Shown in pieces: positions 10,297 through 19,742 of a DNA stretch of 64,000 bases (the stretch's first letter is position 1; the number at the start of each line of letters is the position of its first letter). Source of the stretch: Clostridium sporogenes. GTDB taxonomy: Bacteria > Bacillota > Clostridia > Clostridiales > Clostridiaceae. The stretch lies in contig NZ_CP011663.1 of the NCBI RefSeq assembly GCF_001020205.1, positions 3,782,001-3,846,000 on the forward strand, written 5' to 3'. A program made the translations under genes and the position numbers. Under the pieces are notes generated by a model. That model was not told where the DNA came from and did not search any database. It saw only the letters and a program-made list of their open reading frames with translations.

Positions 10297-11733
10297 TTAA
10301 TATGCTCTTCCCCAGTAAACTAAATTTTTAGCTTTTTTGCCACAACATACACAAGTATCTGATACATCTTCTCCATCAAATGGTATACATCTAGAACTAG
10401 CTCCTGTTTCTTCTTTTATTTTTTCTTCACATTCTTTATCTCCGCACCACATAGCCTTTACAAAACCAGCTTTATTTTCAACAACTTTTTTAAATTCATC
10501 CATGTTTTTAGCTATACTAGTTTTTTGTTCCATTCTTTCTTTAGCTTTATTAAACATAGATTCATGTATTTTATTTAACAATTCTGGTATAACTACTTCT
10601 AGTTCATCCATAGAAACTGTAATTTTTTCTCTTATATCTCTTCTTACCAAAACCACTTGGTTTTTTTCTATATCTTTAGGTCCAACTTCTAATCTTATTG
10701 GAACACCTTTCATTTCATATTCATTAAATTTCCAACCTGGCATCTTGTCTGTATCATCAAGTTTAACTCTCGCTACTTTACCCACTCTTTCTTTTAGTTC
10801 ATAAGCTTTATCAAGTACTCCTTCTTTATGCTGAGCTACTGGTACTATAACTACTTGTGTTGGTGCTATTCTTGGTGGAACTACTAATCCACTGTCATCT
10901 CCATGAACCATTATTATAGCTCCTAACATACGAGTTGTAACGCCCCATGAAGTTTGATGTACATTTTGAAGTTTTCCTTCTTTATCTGAATATTGAATTC
11001 CAAAGGCACTTGCAAAATGGTCTCCAAGATAGTGAGATGTACCTGTTTGTAGCGCTTTACCATCATGCATTAAACTTTCTATTGTGTAAGTAGCCACTGC
11101 CCCTGCAAATTTTTCTTGTTCTGTTTTTTGTCCCTTTATTACAGGTATAGCTAACACATCTTCAACATGTTTTGCATATACATTAAGCATTTGTTCCGTT
11201 TCTTTTCTTGCTTCTTCTGCTGTAGCATGAATTGTATGGCCTTCTTGCCATAAAAATTCTGCAGTTCTTAAAAATGGTCTTGTAGTTTTTTCCCATCTTA
11301 CTACTGAGCACCATTGATTATAAAGCTTTGGCAAATCCTTATAAGATTGAACTATTTTTGCATAGTGTTCACAGAATAATGTTTCTGATGTAGGTCTAAC
11401 ACATAATCTTTCTGTAAGCTCTTCTTCTCCACCATGAGTTACCCAAGCAACCTCTGGAGCGAACCCTTCTATATGATCTTTTTCTTTATTTAATAAACTT
11501 TCTGGTATGAATAAAGGCATATATACATTTTCATGTCCTGTAGCTTTAAATCTTTCATCTAAGTCCTTTTGAATCATTTCCCACATAGCATAGGCATAAG
11601 GACGTATTATCATACAACCCCTTACACTTGAATAATCTGCAAGTTCAGCCTTCTTTACTATATCTGTATACCATTGTGCAAAGTCTTCATCCATTGGTGT
11701 AATATCTTCAACAAATTTTTTATCTCTTGCCAT
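10297..11733 (-). CDS. proS: Prolyl-tRNA synthetase, archaeal/eukaryote-like (type 3)
   Basis: Class II aminoacyl-tRNA synthetase that charges tRNA-Pro. Length 478 aa and lack of the bacterial editing insertion place it in the short archaeal-like (ProRS type 3) class. Visible features are RGCMIIRPYAYAMWE near residue 40, the motif 2-like block RPTSETLFCEHY and RWEKTTRPFLRTAEFLWQEG (about 110-165), and TGTSHYLGDHF (about 230). The C-terminal domain carries CGDKECEEKI and the CVCCG zinc-type cysteines and ends in YWGRAY, as typical for this class. A GGGAGG ribosome binding site precedes the ATG. Expression is controlled by the T-box leader upstream. Confidence 0.95.
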   Translation of the reverse strand: MARDKKFVEDITPMDEDFAQWYTDIVKKAELADYSSVRGCMIIRPYAYAMWEMIQKDLDERFKATGHENVYMPLFIPESLLNKEKDHIEGFAPEVAWVTHGGEEELTERLCVRPTSETLFCEHYAKIVQSYKDLPKLYNQWCSVVRWEKTTRPFLRTAEFLWQEGHTIHATAEEARKETEQMLNVYAKHVEDVLAIPVIKGQKTEQEKFAGAVATYTIESLMHDGKALQTGTSHYLGDHFASAFGIQYSDKEGKLQNVHQTSWGVTTRMLGAIIMVHGDDSGLVVPPRIAPTQVVIVPVAQHKEGVLDKAYELKERVGKVARVKLDDTDKMPGWKFNEYEMKGVPIRLEVGPKDIEKNQVVLVRRDIREKITVSMDELEVVIPELLNKIHESMFNKAKERMEQKTSIAKNMDEFKKVVENKAGFVKAMWCGDKECEEKIKEETGASSRCIPFDGEDVSDTCVCCGKKAKNLVYWGRAY

Positions 11734-11770
11734 ATTAAATTCCTCCCTAAAATTTATTTTTTTGTAAATA

Positions 11771-12020
11771 AAAAAAACTTCTAATCCCTATACAGGGACC
11801 GAAGTTGTGTCGGCGGTACCACCCTTGTTAACATATATAAAATATGCTCACTTTTATTGATAACGGAATTTTTCCGCTGTATCCTACTTAAATTCAGTAC
11901 AGAACTCGGAGGCTGGTTCAAAACTTAGCTTTCAGGAATTCTCATCTTACATCCCTCTCTGTAAAAAGCCTAGGAATCTACTATTCCTCTTCTTTGCTAT
12001 AAATTTATTTAATTTTCTAA
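11771..12020 (-). promoter_or_regulatory. T-box riboswitch leader of proS
   Basis: Read on minus, the leader contains a proximal stem with an AGTAGA bulge (around 11970-11985), CCGTTATC (near 11870) and the T-box AGGGTGGTACCGCCG (complement of 11811-11825). A terminator follows (11776-11806) with arms AACTTC...GAAGTT and an 8-base U-run. The T-box lies directly before the terminator, as in the classical antitermination design in which uncharged tRNA stabilises the antiterminator. Position before proS implies tRNA-Pro as ligand. A CCU triplet lies in the expected stem I segment (about 11910), but I cannot fold the RNA to confirm it is the specifier. Confidence 0.92.
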
Positions 12021-12032
12021 GATTTAATTATT

Positions 12033-12061
12033 ATAATAAGTTATATTACAAACATTGTCAA
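12033..12061 (-). promoter_or_regulatory. Sigma-A-type promoter of the proS T-box leader
   Basis: On minus a perfect -35 TTGACA (complement of 12056-12061) is followed after 17 bases by -10 TATTAT (complement of 12033-12038). It sits immediately upstream of the T-box leader. Confidence 0.75.
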
Positions 12062-12158
12062 TACCTTAACTAAGTTTAATTTTTTTAACTTTATATTGAT
12101 ATTTAACTATGTGTTTTTTCATTATTTTAATGAATAATAATATTATTTGCCAATTAAA

Positions 12159-12401
12159 CTAATTATAATCAAATAATTTTATTTTATCCTTTCTGGATAG
12201 TTTTTTTATTTCACATTCTCTTTTCATAGCTTCTCTATTTGTATCAAATTTCTCAGAATGTTTTAAAACTACTGGTCTTCTAACTCTTGTATATTTTGCA
12301 CCCTTTCCTTTATTGTGCTCACTTATTCTTCTTTCAATATCTGTTGTCCATCCTGTATATAAAGTTCCATCTTTACATTCTACTATATAAACATATGCCA
12401 T
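12159..12401 (-). CDS. GIY-YIG domain protein (YhbQ/UPF0213-like)
   Basis: A single-domain GIY-YIG protein of about 80 aa, from the nuclease superfamily of small stand-alone members whose physiological substrate is not settled. The N-terminal motif appears as VYIVECKDGTLYTGWT, where YIV...YTG is the GIY-YIG equivalent. RRISEHNKGKGAKYTR and a late Glu (KRECEIKKLSR) follow. I chose the ATG at 12401, which has AAAGGA 9 bases upstream. A TTG seven codons earlier overlaps that site. It is monocistronic, between the T-box promoter and an ABC permease gene. Confidence 0.85.
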   Translation of the reverse strand: MAYVYIVECKDGTLYTGWTTDIERRISEHNKGKGAKYTRVRRPVVLKHSEKFDTNREAMKRECEIKKLSRKDKIKLFDYN

Positions 12402-12520
12402 ATAAAACAATCCTTTTCTCAATATATTCTACATCTTATATATTCTACATTTATAACAAAATTACTGCTTAATGCATTGTTTTTTTATATAACTATTATT
12501 TAATTTTATTAAATTATTCT

Positions 12521-13744
12521 TTATTTTATCTCTTCATATTTTAATTTTCTATGTAAAATATAAGTTAATAATGTTCCTAATACAATAGAATAAATTAAAA
12601 TAAAATAAGGATAAATTAAAGGCTGTCCAAATATATTAATTGTACTAAATACATCATATATTTTTGTAGCATTAAAAATTTGTGTAATACTTAAACTTAT
12701 CAATGGCTTTTTCCACCAAACATTAGCCATGCCAATGAATTTTTCTACTAACATTGGAAATACAAATATAAAACCAGAAATAAAAAAAGTCATCATAGAG
12801 GATTTGGTAATGTTAGATATCAATAATATCAATAATACAAATAAAATAGCTCCTATTATACTTGTAAAAAATAATGTAAGGTAAAACTGTACTATAGTAA
12901 AATTGTACGGAGAGCAGCTAAACTCAAATAAAGATTGCATGGGTGCATTAAGTCCTTCTATACCATACATTTTAGTTACTACAATAGTACCTATAAGATT
13001 ACATATAAAAGCTATAAGTATAGCATATATAATCGCCGCTAATATCTTTGCTCTAACACATCCACTTCTACCTCTTTTGCTAGATAAAATTATAGTAGAT
13101 ACTTTAGTTTTATATTCCTCTGAAAAAATAGGTGAAATCCCTAACAAAAGCATTATAAATATAATAGTGAAATTTGTATCATTTACAAAAGAAGATATAT
13201 ACTGCCAACTTTCTACATAAAAAAATTTAGGCTCGGAAAGTTTTTTATACATATTATTAGCCGCACTCTTATTTTTATATTCATAAGTATTTTCTTTTCC
13301 TGCTTTTTTAAGTTCTTTTAAATTTTTATTTAATTCATCTAATTTATATCCTTTAAAATCATGGGTTCTATTATCCAGCTTTTCATTATAAAAAGGAGGA
13401 TCTGCTTCTCTTAAAACATCAGATATTGCTACAAATCTTGGTCGTTTTTGTTCAGAATAATTACACCATATTCCCTCATATATTCCTGTCATTTTATCAT
13501 CCTTGTTCTTATCTTTATTACTTTTAAAAACACTAAATATTTTCTCTTCTTTTTCTTTAGTTATTTTCCCTTCAAAAGGCTTTGTATAATTATATACTTT
13601 ATTTATTGGTCTGTAGTCACTTTTAACATCCTTAAATGCTATAAGTGCATTAGGACCATAAGTAAGTAAAATCATTAAAGCTAATATTAAAAATAAATGT
13701 TTTTTAGAAAATATCTTATATAATTCCTGTTTTAACAATTCCAT
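12521..13744 (-). CDS. ABC-2 type transporter permease
   Basis: A membrane protein of 407 aa. A first hydrophobic segment (about residues 15-35) is followed by a large hydrophilic extracytoplasmic domain (about 40-185) and five more hydrophobic segments (about 190-395). This is the usual layout of ABC-2 export permeases in bacitracin/lantibiotic-type systems. Upstream on the same strand lies its ATPase gene (13845-14714), 100 bases away, so the two form a transporter. TAGGAGG precedes the ATG. It belongs to the cluster headed by the ECF sigma gene at 16226. The substrate is unknown. Confidence 0.85.
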   Translation of the reverse strand: MELLKQELYKIFSKKHLFLILALMILLTYGPNALIAFKDVKSDYRPINKVYNYTKPFEGKITKEKEEKIFSVFKSNKDKNKDDKMTGIYEGIWCNYSEQKRPRFVAISDVLREADPPFYNEKLDNRTHDFKGYKLDELNKNLKELKKAGKENTYEYKNKSAANNMYKKLSEPKFFYVESWQYISSFVNDTNFTIIFIMLLLGISPIFSEEYKTKVSTIILSSKRGRSGCVRAKILAAIIYAILIAFICNLIGTIVVTKMYGIEGLNAPMQSLFEFSCSPYNFTIVQFYLTLFFTSIIGAILFVLLILLISNITKSSMMTFFISGFIFVFPMLVEKFIGMANVWWKKPLISLSITQIFNATKIYDVFSTINIFGQPLIYPYFILIYSIVLGTLLTYILHRKLKYEEIK

Positions 13745-13844
13745 ATTTAATCCTCCTACTATGTTCTATATATAATTTCTTTTTAATCTTTTTAGATAAA
13801 ATTCAAAAGTAGTTTCCAATTTTACTTTTAAACTTTTAGGTTGT

Positions 13845-14714
13845 TTATTCTATCTTTTCATTAAAATAATGCATATACATATCTTCAAAATTAGGTTCAA
13901 TATCTATAGCACTTTCTACTGGCTTATGAGGACTTAATATTCTAAGCTGAACTTTATTTTCCTTTCTCATAATATTTACTACTTGATATGTATCCTCATA
14001 TTTAGTTATATCTTTTTCATCTACTTCTACCTTCCAGACCTTACCCTTCATCTCTTTTAAAAGTCTCTCTCCTGTTGAAGATTTAATAAGTTGTCCCTCT
14101 TTTATTAAAATAACCTGTTTAGCAATATATTCTATATCCCCAACAATATGAGTAGACAAAATAATAATTCTCTCTTTGGATATATCTGAAATTAAATTTC
14201 TAAAACGTATTCTCTCTTTAGGATCTAACCCTGCTGTAGGCTCATCTAATACTAAAATCTTAGGATTATTTAAAAGTGCTTGAGCTATGCCAACTCTTTG
14301 CCTCATCCCACCGGAAAATTTACCTACTTTTTTATTTTTATACTCACTAAGTCCTACAACCTCTAAAAGTTCTTCTATTCTCTCCTTTGCTATTTTTTTA
14401 TTCAAACCTTTTAACGCTGCCACATACTTTAAAAATCTTTCTGCTGTAAAATTTTTATAGTATCCCATATCTTGCGGCAAATATCCTAATAAGTCTCTAT
14501 AATCTTCTCCTAAATCATTTTTATCCACATTATTTACTAAAATCTGTCCACAGGTAGGATTAAGTACATCAGAAATCATCCTCATTAAGGTGGTCTTTCC
14601 TGCTCCATTGGGTCCTAATAACCCATAAACCCCTTCAGTCATCTCTATAGAAAAATCTTTTACAGCTACCTTATCTGAATATTTTTTAGTTAAGTTATCT
14701 ATTTTAAGTTTCAT
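13845..14714 (-). CDS. ABC transporter ATP-binding protein
   Basis: ATPase subunit (289 aa) of an ABC exporter. Walker A GLLGPNGAGKTT is at about 32-43, the signature FSGGMRQR at about 134, Walker B ILVLDEPTAGLDP at about 153-165 and the switch His in STHIV at about 190. The C-terminal 80 residues form the accessory region common in drug/antimicrobial-peptide exporters. It partners the permease downstream. GGGGAG precedes the ATG. A 158-base gap separates it from the membrane protein gene upstream, so it may be expressed with the sigma-factor operon or alone. Confidence 0.92.
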   Translation of the reverse strand: MKLKIDNLTKKYSDKVAVKDFSIEMTEGVYGLLGPNGAGKTTLMRMISDVLNPTCGQILVNNVDKNDLGEDYRDLLGYLPQDMGYYKNFTAERFLKYVAALKGLNKKIAKERIEELLEVVGLSEYKNKKVGKFSGGMRQRVGIAQALLNNPKILVLDEPTAGLDPKERIRFRNLISDISKERIIILSTHIVGDIEYIAKQVILIKEGQLIKSSTGERLLKEMKGKVWKVEVDEKDITKYEDTYQVVNIMRKENKVQLRILSPHKPVESAIDIEPNFEDMYMHYFNEKIE

Positions 14715-14872
14715 ACAACTCTCCCCTATTATTTTATTAACTATATTTAATACCTAAACATTATCTATTCTTTATTAAAGATTCCTAATTTTAAACCAAT
14801 TCTTATGCTCAATTAGAATGTACTTATAAAAATACCTTTTAATATCATAAAACAACTTATTCTCTGTTTATC

Positions 14873-15679
14873 CTATTCTTCATACTGAAAATTTTTTAAT
14901 TCTGTTTGCATATATCTCTTAAGAACCTTGTAGTACAAATATATCCCAATCACTGCCATACCCATATAAACACTCATATTTATATACATAATTCTTTCTA
15001 TAAAATATTTACTTTTAAATAAAATAGACACTAATAAAATCCAAAAACTTATGACACCTAATGAAACATAACCTCCCCTAAAATTTTTTGCTATAGTAAA
15101 TGCTATAAGATTTACCCAAACAAAAGGAACTATCCAAAAAATATTAATTTTTAACAATTCAATGTCTAAACCAGTTTTAAAAAACAATACACTCATAGCA
15201 GTATTTAAGATAATATTAAAAATTCCTATTATTATAATCCTACTAATTATTATTTCTTTACCTGAAATTTTAAAACTTAGCTCTAGTTCTAGCATATTAT
15301 TTTCTTTTCCCTTAAAAATTTCTATAAAACCTAATAATAAAGGAATGGGACTTATTAACGTAATGACTTTATAAGGATTAATACTCATATCTGTAGCTAA
15401 TTTAAAAGTTATTAAAAATACTAAGATGCTTATAATCCAATATAATTTATTTATATAACTTATTTCTATTTGCCCTCTACTTAACAATTTCTCAAATACC
15501 TGTAATAAACTTTTCTTTTTAGGAACATAAACTCTTAAATTTTCTATGCACTGATCTATTTCGTTTTGGGTGGGATACTCAACACTATAGTCATTAAAAA
15601 CATCTATAAATTCTTCCATTTCTTTCTGTGAAATATCTAAAAACTCTTTATCCTTAAATACTTCTTTTGTTTCTTTCAT
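14873..15679 (-). CDS. Membrane protein coupled to ECF sigma factor (candidate anti-sigma)
   Basis: A 268-aa protein with a charged cytoplasmic N-terminus (about residues 1-85), then six hydrophobic segments from about 88 to 250 and a short charged tail. Its start lies inside the last codons of the sigma gene (26-base overlap), and its ribosome binding site GGGGGG is within that gene, so translation is coupled. This arrangement is typical of anti-sigma factors, but I see no ZAS zinc motif. An anti-sigma role is therefore inferred from position only. It could instead be a membrane component of the ABC system downstream. Confidence 0.6.
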   Translation of the reverse strand: MKETKEVFKDKEFLDISQKEMEEFIDVFNDYSVEYPTQNEIDQCIENLRVYVPKKKSLLQVFEKLLSRGQIEISYINKLYWIISILVFLITFKLATDMSINPYKVITLISPIPLLLGFIEIFKGKENNMLELELSFKISGKEIIISRIIIIGIFNIILNTAMSVLFFKTGLDIELLKINIFWIVPFVWVNLIAFTIAKNFRGGYVSLGVISFWILLVSILFKSKYFIERIMYINMSVYMGMAVIGIYLYYKVLKRYMQTELKNFQYEE

Positions 15680-16226
15680 TACTATCCCCCCTTTGTAATA
15701 ATGTTTTAAGCTTTCCTATAGCAAGTCTTAATCTTGATTTTACAGTGGCTTCCTTTATTTCTGTTATATTAGCTATATCCCTTATTTTCAAATCATTATA
15801 GTATCTTAATATAATTACTTCTCTTTGTTCTTCTGGCAATAACATCATGGCTTTTTTGATTTCCTGTCTTTCTTCAATCTTTTCTAAATAATTTATAACA
15901 TTTTCCTCTTCATAAACCTGCTCTAAAGAGCTGTCATCAACAGTGTTATGTTTAACATAAGCGCTTTTCCAATAATCTTTACAAACATTTAAAGCTATCT
16001 TCAAAATCCAACATTGAAAATTACCTTTATGACTTTTAAAGATTTTTAAGTTTTTCATAATTTTTATAAAGCTCTCCTGGGTCAAATCCAGTGTAGTATG
16101 ATACTCTCCTACATTTCTATATATAAAAGCATATACCAATTTATAATTTCTACTTACAAGTACTTCCATAGCAGATTGGTTTCCACTAATAATCTCATTA
16201 ACCAATTCTTCATCACTCAGTCCCAA
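15654..16226 (-). CDS. ECF-type RNA polymerase sigma factor
   Basis: A 190-aa sigma-70 family protein of the extracytoplasmic-function group. Region 2 spans about residues 25-95 (KLVYAFIYRNVGEYHTTLDLTQESFIKIMKNL and FQCWILKIALNVCKDYWK). Region 4 spans about 125-180 (LPEEQREVIILRYYNDL, then IADIT-type helix-turn-helix IANITEIKEATVKSRL). It starts at a TTG with a GGGGGG ribosome binding site. It heads a minus-strand cluster with an overlapping membrane protein gene and an ABC exporter, which suggests an envelope-stress or antimicrobial-peptide response. Autoregulation is usual in this family, but I cannot identify its promoter. Confidence 0.9.
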   Translation of the reverse strand: MGLSDEELVNEIISGNQSAMEVLVSRNYKLVYAFIYRNVGEYHTTLDLTQESFIKIMKNLKIFKSHKGNFQCWILKIALNVCKDYWKSAYVKHNTVDDSSLEQVYEEENVINYLEKIEERQEIKKAMMLLPEEQREVIILRYYNDLKIRDIANITEIKEATVKSRLRLAIGKLKTLLQRGDSNERNKRSI

Positions 16227-16554
16227 AATTATCCCCCCTCCATAAGTAATACGATATAGCTCTATAAAAAGTTTAAATTTAATTATATTATTTCTTAATT
16301 ATATAATCCCGCCCATTTTTTCTAAAGTCTAGACGATATCAGTACTTATATACGACATAAGACTTTTAAATAACTGAAGCTCAAAATTTTAAAATACCAT
16401 ATTTTTATATAATCTAGGAAGGATAATAATAGAATAAAATTTTGCTTTATTATAAACAAAAAAGAATCTATAACATAGACCTTTTATAAATGTCTACCTT
16501 ATAGATTCCATTTCAACTCTACTTAATTTTATTATTTATGTTTTCATATAAAAA
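16227..16554. other. Intergenic region upstream of the ECF sigma gene
   Basis: About 330 bases without a gene. It holds the sulP terminator (16464-16508) and should hold the sigma operon promoter nearer 16230-16300. No ORF or further repeat is visible. Confidence 0.6.
16464..16508 (-). terminator. Terminator of the SulP gene
   Basis: The arms GAATCTATAACATAGAC (16464-16480) and GTCTACCTTATAGATTC (16492-16508) pair with two mismatches across an 11-base loop. On minus the stem ends in a U-run (complement of AAAAAA at 16458-16463). Confidence 0.8.
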
Positions 16555-18213
16555 TTAACTAATACAACAATTATTAGCTGCTTTTATAGCTTCCTCTAAA
16601 GTTCTTATAAATCTATTTTTTCCTAATCTTGATACCATTCCCATATTTTCCATAACCCCCATAGGTTGAGCTTGTACTTCGGACATAATTAATTTTATTT
16701 CCTCTTCTATGCACAGTTTTTCTATTTTCTTTAACTCACTATAAGCTGTAACATCTAGTACAGGCATATTTTTCATTCTTAATATAACCACTTTTGACTC
16801 TGTATCTAGGCTTTCTATTGAAGATATAAAATTATCTATACCTGCAAAAAATAGTGGACCATTTATGTCATATATTAATATTTCATTACCTATTTTATTT
16901 GTATGTATACTTTCTAAACTTAATTTTTTAGAACAATAATTTTCATCCAATTCATTAATTTCTATAGCCAAAGCCATTTTTCTCATAAATAAGCACATGG
17001 ATATGAATATCCCTACTTCTATAGCTATTACTAAATCAAATATAACTGTTAGAAAAAATGTGGCTAGTAATATTATTACATCACTTTTTGGTGCTTTTAG
17101 CATATCTTTAAAAATTCTCCATCCACTCATATTATAAGATACAACTATTAATATAGCTGCTAAAGTAGTCAACGGAATGTACTTTGCTAAGGGCATAAAA
17201 ATCTTCATTATTAATAATAATGTTATAGCATGTACCATTCCCGCTATAGGAGTTCTTCCTCCATTTTTAACATTAGCTGCTGTTCTTGCAATAGCTCCTG
17301 TAGCTGGTATTCCTCCAAACAAAGCTGACGCAATATTTCCAACCCCTTGTGCTATTAACTCCATATTTGAATTATGTTTTTTACCTATCATACCATCTGC
17401 TACAACTGCAGATAATAAAGATTCTATAGCTGCTAAAATAGCTATAGTAAAAGCTGGCTTAATTAACTTTTGTAACGTGATAATATCTATTCCTGGTAAT
17501 TTAGGTAGTGCTATTTTTGATGATATTTCTCCAAATTGAGTTCCTATAGTTGCCACATCTAGCTTTAAAAAATAAGCTATAAGAGTAGATAATATTAGTG
17601 CAACTAACGCTCCTGGTACTTTTTTACTAAATTTAGGCCATATTATTAAAACTAATAAAGAAAAAATACCTAAACTTAAAGTTTGATAATTTAATGTTCC
17701 TATGTTAGATATGTACATTGACCATTTTGGTAAAAATTCTGATGGTACTTTATTTATTACTAACCCTAAGAAATCCTTAACTTGAGTAGAGAATAATGTA
17801 ACAGCTATCCCTGCTGTAAATCCAACTGTTATTGGATAAGATATGTATTTAATTAAAGAGCCGAATTTTAATAACCCAAAGATAACAAGTATTATCCCCG
17901 CCATCAATGTGGCTATTACAAGTCCATCGATACCATATTTATCTATGATACCATATATAATAACAACAAAGGCTCCTGTAGGTCCTCCTATTTGAACTCT
18001 ACTTCCACCTAAAAATGAAATTAAAAATCCTGCTATTATGGCTGTAATAAGTCCCTTTTCTGGGGATACTCCCGAGGCTATACCTAAAGCCACAGATAAT
18101 GGTAAAGCTATTATAGCTACTATAATACCAGCTATAAAATCTTTTATTAATCCTTCTTTGGTTAATCCTCCCTCTTTGCATTTTAATATGTCTAAAATTT
18201 CTGGTTTTAACAT
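16555..18213 (-). CDS. SulP family anion transporter with STAS domain
   Basis: A 552-aa secondary transporter of the SulP/SLC26 family, probably for sulfate or bicarbonate across the cytoplasmic membrane. The first 410 residues carry 10-12 hydrophobic segments with family signatures such as GIASGVSPEKGL (about 45) and GGSRVQIGGPTGAFVVI (about 68-84). GGIPATGAIARTAANVKNGGRTP is near 300. The C-terminal STAS domain (about 435-550) includes GPLFFAGIDNF and VVILRMKNMPVLDVTA. CAAGGAGG precedes the ATG. It is monocistronic with its own terminator. Substrate is not determinable from sequence. Confidence 0.92.
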   Translation of the reverse strand: MLKPEILDILKCKEGGLTKEGLIKDFIAGIIVAIIALPLSVALGIASGVSPEKGLITAIIAGFLISFLGGSRVQIGGPTGAFVVIIYGIIDKYGIDGLVIATLMAGIILVIFGLLKFGSLIKYISYPITVGFTAGIAVTLFSTQVKDFLGLVINKVPSEFLPKWSMYISNIGTLNYQTLSLGIFSLLVLIIWPKFSKKVPGALVALILSTLIAYFLKLDVATIGTQFGEISSKIALPKLPGIDIITLQKLIKPAFTIAILAAIESLLSAVVADGMIGKKHNSNMELIAQGVGNIASALFGGIPATGAIARTAANVKNGGRTPIAGMVHAITLLLIMKIFMPLAKYIPLTTLAAILIVVSYNMSGWRIFKDMLKAPKSDVIILLATFFLTVIFDLVIAIEVGIFISMCLFMRKMALAIEINELDENYCSKKLSLESIHTNKIGNEILIYDINGPLFFAGIDNFISSIESLDTESKVVILRMKNMPVLDVTAYSELKKIEKLCIEEEIKLIMSEVQAQPMGVMENMGMVSRLGKNRFIRTLEEAIKAANNCCIS

Positions 18214-18359
18214 TTATTTACCTCCTTGTACTCAACTATTATTATACCGCTTTATCAGTGTGAATTCTTTTTTATAATAGGTTGCATTTGTACAAGAATT
18301 TAAGTATATAAGAGGTTTTTAATACTATTTAGCATTGTTAACAATTTATTAATTTTTTA

Positions 18360-19742
18360 TTATAATTTTATTATAATTCCCAATTTCTTATTCTTCATTA
18401 CTGCATATAATTCTCCTTCATGAAGTTTTATTACCTCTAAAGCTATAGCAAGTCCTAGTCCTGCTCCTTTATTACTTCTTGATAAATCTTTTTTATAAAA
18501 TCTTTTAAATAAAAAATCTAATTCATCTTCCTTTAGATTTTCTATAGGAGTATTCCAAAATTCCATTTCTATTCTATCTTTATTTTCATATAAATTTAAA
18601 CTAATTTCTGTTCCTTTATAGCTATATTTTATAGCATTAGATATTACATTTTCTAATACTCTCATAAATTTTTCAACATCTACCTCTTTATATAAAGGTT
18701 TTTCAGGAAAATTCATAGATATACTAATTTTATTTTCTTTTAGTTGAGGATAAAATCCATCACTTATTTGACGTAGAATCTCTTGAAGATTTATATTTTC
18801 TTTATTTAGTTTAACATTTTTCCATTTTAACTTTGAAAATTGAAAAAATTCGTCTATAAGAGTTTTTAAGTATACACTTTGCTCTTCAATAGTATTTATA
18901 TACCCTTCTCTTTCTTCCTCTGTATCATACTTTTTCTGTTTCAAAAGATTTAGAAAACCTAATATAGAGGTTAATGGAGTTCTTAAATCATGAGATATAT
19001 TTAATAAAAATTCTTCCTCATTCTTTTTATTTTCTTTTATTGTATCCCCCATGTCATTTAGCGCCATAGCCAAAGAGGTAAGTTCATTATTATATTTTAA
19101 TGGTATTTTCTTTTCAAAATTTGATGAATAAAGCTTCTTTACTCCCTTTTCAATCAATATAATATATCTCAATCTTCCTTTTGCAAGTATTGCAAAAATA
19201 ATCATAAATACAAATAACTCTGTATACATTATAATAAGCTCTCCATCTATAACTGAATCGCTTATAATTGCTATATATAAATCATTATTTATTTTTTTTA
19301 TTTGTCTAATATTTATGATATCACCATGATATTTTTTTATCTGTACTCCTTCTTTTATCATAGATTTGCGTATATTACACATATTTTCTTCATTATTAGA
19401 ACTTAGTATTTCCCCATTAGAATTAATAATATAAACTAAAGTTTTTCCTCTAAAACTATATGGGAACTCTTTCTTTAGCTTTTTATCCATTTTGTGTGGC
19501 ACTTTAAGCTGATTTGGATTTTCTTTCATTACCCTATTCACTCGTTTTTCAACAGTACTCTCATACTCTTTTATTATAAAACTATTTTTAAAATGTTCTG
19601 GGTGTGAATATTTATTTATATTATATGCTGAAATATCTAAACTTCCTAAAGCTATACCAACTCCAAAAACTGTGATTATTAAAGCTATAATAAAAAGTAT
19701 CATAAGTTCTGTTGTTAATCCAATTCTAAGCTTCCTTTTCAA
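18360..19742 (-). CDS. Sensor histidine kinase
   Basis: A membrane histidine kinase of 460 aa. Transmembrane segments lie at about residues 12-33 and 170-188 and flank an extracellular sensor of about 135 residues. HAMP-like linker follows, then the dimerisation/phosphoacceptor motif NISHDLRTPLTS (His near 250), the N box VLENVISNAIKYSYKG (about 358) and G box GAGLGLAIALEV near 430. It starts at a TTG inside the response regulator gene (17-base overlap), so the two are translationally coupled. The signal is unknown; the adjacent ABC exporter genes may be targets. Confidence 0.92.
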   Translation of the reverse strand: MKRKLRIGLTTELMILFIIALIITVFGVGIALGSLDISAYNINKYSHPEHFKNSFIIKEYESTVEKRVNRVMKENPNQLKVPHKMDKKLKKEFPYSFRGKTLVYIINSNGEILSSNNEENMCNIRKSMIKEGVQIKKYHGDIINIRQIKKINNDLYIAIISDSVIDGELIIMYTELFVFMIIFAILAKGRLRYIILIEKGVKKLYSSNFEKKIPLKYNNELTSLAMALNDMGDTIKENKKNEEEFLLNISHDLRTPLTSILGFLNLLKQKKYDTEEEREGYINTIEEQSVYLKTLIDEFFQFSKLKWKNVKLNKENINLQEILRQISDGFYPQLKENKISISMNFPEKPLYKEVDVEKFMRVLENVISNAIKYSYKGTEISLNLYENKDRIEMEFWNTPIENLKEDELDFLFKRFYKKDLSRSNKGAGLGLAIALEVIKLHEGELYAVMKNKKLGIIIKL

